Under the pieces are notes generated by a model. That model was not told the origin of the DNA and ran no database searches. It saw only the letters and a list, made by a program, of their open reading frames with translations. Positions 55,594 to 64,000 of a stretch of DNA of 64,000 nucleotides are shown in pieces (the first letter of the stretch is position 1; each line of letters opens with the position of its first letter). A program made the position numbers and the translations under genes. This DNA comes from Sulfuricella denitrificans skB26 (GTDB taxonomy: Bacteria > Pseudomonadota > Gammaproteobacteria > Burkholderiales > Sulfuricellaceae), in assembly GCF_000297055.2 (NCBI RefSeq), contig NC_022357.1, positions 868,001 through 932,000 of the forward strand. Reading direction: 5' to 3'.

Positions 55594-56187
55594 TCAGTGC
55601 AGCAGGTAAAGCAGCGGGAAGATGATTAGCCACACCAGATCGGTGGCGTGCCAGTAGGAGGCGAATGCCTCCATGCCTTCGTGGTCTTGCGGACTGTAGG
55701 CTCCCGTTTTGGTGCGCGCCATCACCCACAGCAGCCCCATGATGCCCCACAAAACATGCACCATATGGGTAAAGGTCAGGTAATAGTAGACGGTGAAGAA
55801 AATGCCGGTGCGCCCGGTGACGCCGTGGCCGACGTTCCAGCGGAACTCGAAATACTTGGTGACGAAGTATCCGCAGGCGGCCAGCAGGACCAGAATCAGC
55901 CAACGCAGGCTGATTTCCGGGCGATTCTGCCGCATCGCGATCACCGCGTTGGCGACGAAATAGCTGCCGGAGATCATTAAAATTGTATTCAAGGTGCCTG
56001 CGAAAAGGCTTAGTTGCAGTGGGCCTGCACGGAAGTCTTCCGGGAAGTGGGCGCGGGCGATGAAGTAGACGCCAAACAGCAGGGCGAACTCGGTCATTTC
56101 GCTCAGGATGCCGGCCCAGATGCCTTTATTGCCGGGAATGCGGCCTTCTGCGGGGTCTTGCTCGGAGCGGGTAGCGGTCAGTAACAC
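55594..56187 (-). CDS. norE: Heme-copper oxidase subunit III / NorE-like protein
   Basis: A 197-residue five-helix membrane protein of the COX3 family: GNKGIWAGILSEMTEFALLFG, TLNTILMISGSYFVA, YFEFRWNVGHGV, YYYLTFTHMVHVLWG and YWHATDLVWLIIFPLLYLL. The short length and Glu-containing first helix match NorE, which assists nitric oxide reductase in denitrifiers. It ends 16 bases before norF. A repeat hairpin lies between it and fur upstream. Confidence 0.75.
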   Translation of the reverse strand: MLLTATRSEQDPAEGRIPGNKGIWAGILSEMTEFALLFGVYFIARAHFPEDFRAGPLQLSLFAGTLNTILMISGSYFVANAVIAMRQNRPEISLRWLILVLLAACGYFVTKYFEFRWNVGHGVTGRTGIFFTVYYYLTFTHMVHVLWGIMGLLWVMARTKTGAYSPQDHEGMEAFASYWHATDLVWLIIFPLLYLLH

Positions 56188-56231
56188 GGTATTTTGGAGA
56201 AGTGGGCCGGGAATGATTCAGGCTAAAATTT

Positions 56232-56332
56232 AACCGCAAAGGACGCGAAGGTTCGCAAGGGATAAACGATACCACCGATAGGCTTGCATGGATGGCCTTT
56301 CCTTCGCGTTACTTTGCGCCCTTTGCGGTGAA
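56232..56332 (+). repeat. Inverted repeat AACCGCAAAGG...CCTTTGCGGT
   Basis: The left arm is AACCGCAAAGGACGCGAAGG (56232 onward) with TTCGCAAGGG. The right arm at 56295-56332 reads CCTTTCCTTCGCGTT, ACTTTGCGCCCTTTGCGGT. The arms can pair imperfectly around a loop of about 33 bases. It sits between fur and norE and is related to the single arm at 49666. Confidence 0.75.
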
Positions 56333-56359
56333 TGCCTTATAGGTTGCCGGGTAAAAAAA

Positions 56360-56785
56360 TCAGGTCTTGTTCGGGCATTTCTGCTTGGTGCAGTCGGCAA
56401 ACAGATACAGCGAGTGCTCGCGGACTACGAAGCCACGTTCTTTGGCGACCTTGTCCTGGCGTTTCTCGATTTCCGGGTCGTAAAACTCTTCCACTTTGCC
56501 GCATTGCAGGCAGACCAGATGGTCGTGATGTTTGCCCTGGTTGAGTTCGAATACCGCCCTGTCGCCCTCGAAATGGTGGCGGATCAGCAGCCCTGCCTGC
56601 TCGAACTGAGTCAGTACCCGGTATACCGTGGCCAGACCTACGTCCTCGTTGTCCGCCAGCAGAATCTTGTACACGTCCTCGGCGGTGAGATGGCGCACGT
56701 CGCTGGCTTCAAACAAGTTGAGGATTTTCAGTCGGGGGGTGGTGGCTTTGAGCCCGGCGTTTTTCAGGTCCTGCGAGTCACCCAT
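56360..56785 (-). CDS. fur: Ferric uptake regulator
   Basis: A 141-residue Fur. The winged-helix domain has [50 protein letters not shown]. The metal part has [16 protein letters not shown] and the closing Cys-containing DCTKQKCPN. It represses iron-uptake genes with Fe(II). It is divergent from bamE, the typical fur/omlA arrangement. The NorE/NorF genes lie downstream on the same strand. Confidence 0.96.
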   Translation of the reverse strand: MGDSQDLKNAGLKATTPRLKILNLFEASDVRHLTAEDVYKILLADNEDVGLATVYRVLTQFEQAGLLIRHHFEGDRAVFELNQGKHHDHLVCLQCGKVEEFYDPEIEKRQDKVAKERGFVVREHSLYLFADCTKQKCPNKT

Positions 56786-56892
56786 GGGTCAATCCTCAAT
56801 TAAATCGTTTAATCTTGAATACTCTAGCCACAAATTTCAAATAGAGATTAGAGGCCTTTTATGGATTTAATCATATAATGTTTACCCTTCGC

Positions 56893-56920
56893 TTTCCAGC
56901 GCTTTCTGGGGTGTTATAAT
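56893..56920 (+). promoter_or_regulatory. Sigma-70-type promoter of bamE
   Basis: TATAAT at 56915-56920 is a perfect -10 element. TTTCCA at 56893-56898 with a 16-base spacer is a weak -35. The bamE start is 34 bases downstream. Another TATAAT at 56874-56879 could belong to a second promoter. Confidence 0.55.
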
Positions 56921-56953
56921 GCCGCCACTTTATTGTTTTTTGCCGGGATTTTT

Positions 56954-58270
<1,317 letters not shown>

Positions 58271-58286
58271 CCCAAAAGTTTAAAAG

Positions 58287-58316
58287 AGCGGGGAGGGCGT
58301 GAGCCTACCCCGCTTT
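58287..58316 (+). other. Leader hairpin with GTGA tetraloop upstream of carA
   Basis: AGCGGGG (58287-58293) pairs with CCCCGCT (58308-58314). After an A-A mismatch, GGGC pairs with GCCT, closing a GTGA (GNRA-type) tetraloop, and TTT follows. It starts about 10 bases after the predicted transcription start and ends about 20 bases before the carA ribosome site. It could be an attenuator for pyrimidine or arginine control; only the structure is seen. Confidence 0.6.
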
Positions 58317-58346
58317 GCATATCCGCTTTAATCTCAAGGAGCCTCC

Positions 58347-59477
58347 GTGCCGCACCACCAGATCGCCATTCTCGCGCTTGCTGATGGGACAATATTTCGC
58401 GGCATTTCCATCGGCGCTACCGGTCATTCCGTCGGCGAGGTGGTATTCAATACCGCGATGACCGGGTATCAGGAAATTCTTACCGATCCCTCCTATTGTC
58501 GCCAGATCGTCACCCTGACTTACCCTCATATAGGCAACACCGGCACCAATTCCGAAGATGCCGAATCGGCGCAGATTCACGCTGCCGGTCTGGTGATCCG
58601 CGATTTGCCGATCCAGTCCAGCAACTGGCGCAGCAGCGAAGATTTGGGCGCGTATCTCCAGCGCCAAAATGTGGTCGCTATCGCCGATATCGACACACGC
58701 AAGCTGACGCGCCTGTTGCGAGAAAAGGGTGCGCAGAGTGGTTGTCTGATGGCGGGTGATATTGACGAGGCCAAGGCCATCGAACTGGCACGCGGCTTCC
58801 CTGGATTGGCCGGGATGGATCTGGCCAAGGTGGTGAGCTGCAGCCAGCCTTATGTCTGGCAGGAGGGCGAGTGGAAGCTGGGAAATGGCTTCACGCCCCT
58901 GGATAACCCTCGGTTTCATGTCGTCGCCTACGATTACGGCGTCAAACGCAATATCCTGCGCATGCTGGCCCAGCGTGGCTGCAAGGTGACCGTTCTGCCC
59001 GCCCAGACACCGGTCGAGGAGGTGTTCAAGCTTAAGCCGGATGGCGTTTTCCTCTCTAACGGCCCAGGCGACCCGGAGCCTTGCGACTACGCGATTAACG
59101 CGATCAAGGAAGTGCTGGGCCAGGGTATTCCCACCTTCGGCATCTGCCTCGGCCACCAATTGCTGGCTCTGGCTTCCGGCGCCAAGACACGCAAGATGAA
59201 ATTCGGCCACCATGGTGCCAACCACCCGGTGCAGGATATCGACAGCGGTCGTGTCATGATCACCAGCCAGAACCATGGTTTCACGGTTGATGAAACAACA
59301 TTGCCGGCCAACCTGTGCGTGACGCACAAGTCGCTTTTCGACGGCAGCAATCAGGGCATAACCCGCACCGACGTGCCGGCGTTCAGCTTTCAGGGACACC
59401 CCGAGGCGAGCCCGGGGCCTCATGACGCGGATTACTTGTTTGACCGTTTCATCGGTCTGATGCAACAACAGAAGTGA
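58347..59477 (+). CDS. carA: Carbamoyl-phosphate synthase small chain
   Basis: A 376-residue glutamine amidotransferase subunit. The N-terminal domain contains [21 protein letters not shown]. The class I amidotransferase part has [12 protein letters not shown], the nucleophile in [11 protein letters not shown] and [13 protein letters not shown]. It supplies ammonia to CarB. It starts with GTG 58347 after AAGGAG at 58337. Its TGA begins a heptamer array that fills the gap to carB. Confidence 0.97.
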   Translation: MPHHQIAILALADGTIFRGISIGATGHSVGEVVFNTAMTGYQEILTDPSYCRQIVTLTYPHIGNTGTNSEDAESAQIHAAGLVIRDLPIQSSNWRSSEDLGAYLQRQNVVAIADIDTRKLTRLLREKGAQSGCLMAGDIDEAKAIELARGFPGLAGMDLAKVVSCSQPYVWQEGEWKLGNGFTPLDNPRFHVVAYDYGVKRNILRMLAQRGCKVTVLPAQTPVEEVFKLKPDGVFLSNGPGDPEPCDYAINAIKEVLGQGIPTFGICLGHQLLALASGAKTRKMKFGHHGANHPVQDIDSGRVMITSQNHGFTVDETTLPANLCVTHKSLFDGSNQGITRTDVPAFSFQGHPEASPGPHDADYLFDRFIGLMQQQK

Positions 59478-59543
59478 GGAGTTAGGAGTGAGGCGTGAGG
59501 CGTGGTGGGTTTTCCCTTCACTCCTCACCCCCCACTCCTCACC
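59474..59543 (+). repeat. Inverted heptamer array between carA and carB
   Basis: The left arm is GTGAGGA, GTTAGGA, GTGAGGC twice, GTGGTGG (59474-59508), with the carA stop codon inside its first unit. The right arm is CCCTTCA, CTCCTCA, CCCCCCA, CTCCTCA, CC (59514-59543). The arms are complementary with almost no loop. carB starts 5 bases after the right arm. Confidence 0.85.
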
Positions 59544-59548
59544 AAACA

Positions 59549-62758
<3,210 letters not shown>

Positions 62759-62809
62759 ATAAGCCGCTGCCTGGCATCAAACTGGTTATCCAAGAAATTC
62801 GAGGGAAAA

Positions 62810-63286
62810 ATGAACAAGGTTCCACTGACAACACACGGCGCTGAATTGCTGCGCGCCGAATTACATAATTTAAAAACGGTAGAGCGTCCGGAAGTGATTG
62901 CGGCTATTGCCGAGGCCCGGTCGCACGGCGACTTGTCCGAGAACGCCGAGTACGATGCGGCCAAGGAACGGCAGAGCTTTGTCGAGGGACGGATTGCCGA
63001 GGTCGAGTACAAATTATCCAACGCTCAGATCATCGATCCAATGGATCTCGATGCTGAAGGCCGTTGCGTGTTCGGCGCCACGGTTGATCTTGAAGACCTG
63101 GAAAGCAGTGAGACCGTTACTTACCAGATCGTCGGCGACGACGAGGCTGATCTCAAGAAGGGCAAGATTTCCATCGGCTCACCGATTGCTCGCGCATTGA
63201 TTGGAAAATTTGCCGGAGATGTCGCCGAGGTGCAGGCGCCTGGCGGAGTGCGCGAATATGAAGTGCTGGATGTGAAATACATTTAA
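62810..63286 (+). CDS. greA: Transcription elongation factor GreA
   Basis: A 158-residue factor. The N-terminal coiled coil has [20 protein letters not shown] and [21 protein letters not shown] with the acidic tip that triggers RNA polymerase transcript cleavage. The C-terminal FKBP-like domain ends [12 protein letters not shown]. It follows carB by 51 bases, the usual carAB-greA order. A ribosome site GAGGG precedes it. The DUF4149 gene starts on its stop codon. Confidence 0.97.
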   Translation: MNKVPLTTHGAELLRAELHNLKTVERPEVIAAIAEARSHGDLSENAEYDAAKERQSFVEGRIAEVEYKLSNAQIIDPMDLDAEGRCVFGATVDLEDLESSETVTYQIVGDDEADLKKGKISIGSPIARALIGKFAGDVAEVQAPGGVREYEVLDVKYI

Positions 63287-63741
63287 TGAATCGCTTCGCC
63301 GATAAGCTTTCCTTCTTCGCCATCACCTTGTGGGTGGGCGGTCTGTGGGCTATCGGTTACCTGGCCGCACCGGTTCTGTTTTCCTCGCTCGGCGACAAGA
63401 TGCTGGCCGGCATGCTGGCGGGCAAGATGTTTACCTGGATCGCCTATGTTGGCATGGGATGCGGTGTTTATCTGTTGATACACCGTCTTGCAGTGTTTGG
63501 CGGCAGTGCGCTGAAGCAGGGGTTTTTCTGGGCTGTGCTGGTGATGTTGCTGCTCACCGCAGCCATTCACTTCGGCATTCAGCCAATACTGGCGGGTCTG
63601 AAAGAGCAGGCATTGCCCAAGGAAGTGATGGAAAGCATGTTCCGCGATCGTTTCGCCCGCTGGCACGGGATCTCCAGCATCGGTTACCTGATCGAAAGCC
63701 TTCTCGGTCTGTTTCTGGTATTGGCGCCGCGCCGGAGTTAG
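63286..63741 (+). CDS. DUF4149 membrane protein
   Basis: A 151-residue protein with four transmembrane segments: FFAITLWVGGLWAIGYLAAPVLF, MFTWIAYVGMGCGVYLLIH, GFFWAVLVMLLLTAAIHFGI and IGYLIESLLGLFLVLA. RFARWHGISSIGYL is typical of the DUF4149 family. Its function is unknown. The ATG overlaps the greA stop by one base (TAATG). Its 3' end overlaps convergent yhbY by four bases. Confidence 0.85.
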   Translation: MNRFADKLSFFAITLWVGGLWAIGYLAAPVLFSSLGDKMLAGMLAGKMFTWIAYVGMGCGVYLLIHRLAVFGGSALKQGFFWAVLVMLLLTAAIHFGIQPILAGLKEQALPKEVMESMFRDRFARWHGISSIGYLIESLLGLFLVLAPRRS

Positions 63742-64000
63742 TTCTTCGGTAAAACCAGCTTGGGTTTCTCGGCCGGCTTGTAAACGATCAGAATCTTGCC
63801 GATGTGCTGTATCGAAGCAGCGTTCAGGGTTTCACAGATCTCAGCAAGCTGACTGTCGCGCGTTGCCTTGTCTCGGCTGTGCGATTTGACCTTGATCAGT
63901 TCATGGCTGGCGATGCTGCGCTCGAGTTCTTTCATGACAGCCTCGGTGAGGCCGGCGTCACCGATCGTCACCACGGGATTCAGGTTGTGAGCCTGGGCGC
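63738..64000 (-). CDS. yhbY: CRS1-YhbY RNA-binding protein, 5' end cut by the window
   Basis: The frame runs from the window end to TAA at 63738-63740 and shows about 87 residues. The visible start AQAHNLNPVVTIGDAGLTEAV is the conserved CRM-fold GxxG region, followed by LERSIASHELIKVK and AASIQHIGKILIVYKP. YhbY binds the 50S ribosomal subunit precursor. About 10 N-terminal residues lie beyond the window. It neighbours greA, as in many betaproteobacteria where ftsJ and ftsH follow. Confidence 0.92.
   Translation of the reverse strand, partial: AQAHNLNPVVTIGDAGLTEAVMKELERSIASHELIKVKSHSRDKATRDSQLAEICETLNAASIQHIGKILIVYKPAEKPKLVLPKN

Overview
The window is a gene-dense chromosomal segment of a Gram-negative bacterium, most probably a betaproteobacterium and plausibly a member of the Nitrosomonadales (Gallionella/Sulfuricella relatives). 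The evidence is the gene order leuC-leuD-leuB-asd-fimV-truA-trpF-trpB-trpA-accD-folC-dedD-cvpA-purF-metZ, the block dnaJ-dnaK-grpE / hemH-hrcA / nadK-recN / fur-bamE-dapB-carA-carB-greA, and outer-membrane functions (LpxH, BamE, FimV). The order-level placement is inference. I saw no tRNA, rRNA, CRISPR array, transposase or phage gene.

Layout. 1-1555: end of a DUF465 protein, a pyrimidine-dimer glycosylase family protein and a secreted ATP-dependent DNA ligase. 1797-6895: a membrane/stress-type operon of unknown function (PepSY protein, two tandem COG4705 membrane proteins, OmpR-type regulator, histidine kinase, DedA protein) ending in a decayed EamA transporter. 7082-8218: MFS transporter. 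8309-26823: biosynthetic supercluster for leucine, aspartate-family amino acids, tryptophan, fatty acids, folate, purine and methionine, with fimV and truA inside it and a HicA-HicB toxin-antitoxin pair wedged between trpB and trpA. 26827-27404: a non-coding palindromic element with long imperfect terminal inverted repeats. 27497-33598 (minus): DUF2971 protein, DAHP synthase, LpxH, two cyclophilins, an L,D-transpeptidase and a TPR protein. 33703-39018: glnS, cysS and a GGDEF-EAL protein. 39043-42834 (minus): dnaJ, dnaK and grpE with clear sigma-32 promoters. 43056-49631: a c-di-GMP block of two membrane GGDEF-EAL receptors with a periplasmic binding protein coupled to the second. 49756-51963 (minus): hemH, hrcA. 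52042-55287: nadK, an MNT-HEPN pair, recN. 55293-56785 (minus): NorF-like and NorE-like proteins, fur. 56954 to the end: bamE, dapB, carAB, greA, a DUF4149 protein and convergent yhbY.

A striking genome-level feature is a set of short heptamer arrays arranged as inverted pairs. They sit exactly in the gaps between co-oriented housekeeping genes (leuD/leuB, accD/folC, dedD/cvpA, glnS/cysS, carA/carB, and a weaker one at lpxH/ppiB), often supplying or touching the upstream stop codon. A related array lies in frame inside cysS, another forms the start of folC, and a different palindromic repeat interrupts hemH in frame. Two toxin-antitoxin-like pairs (HicAB, MNT-HEPN) are likewise carried silently inside housekeeping operons.

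The best candidates for an undescribed system are the COG4705 pair, whose proteins each contain a perfect fourfold repeat of an aromatic-W-x9-G-x4-D signature and are co-encoded with a two-component system, and the binding-protein/GGDEF-EAL pair, which resembles the NspS-MbaA signalling arrangement.
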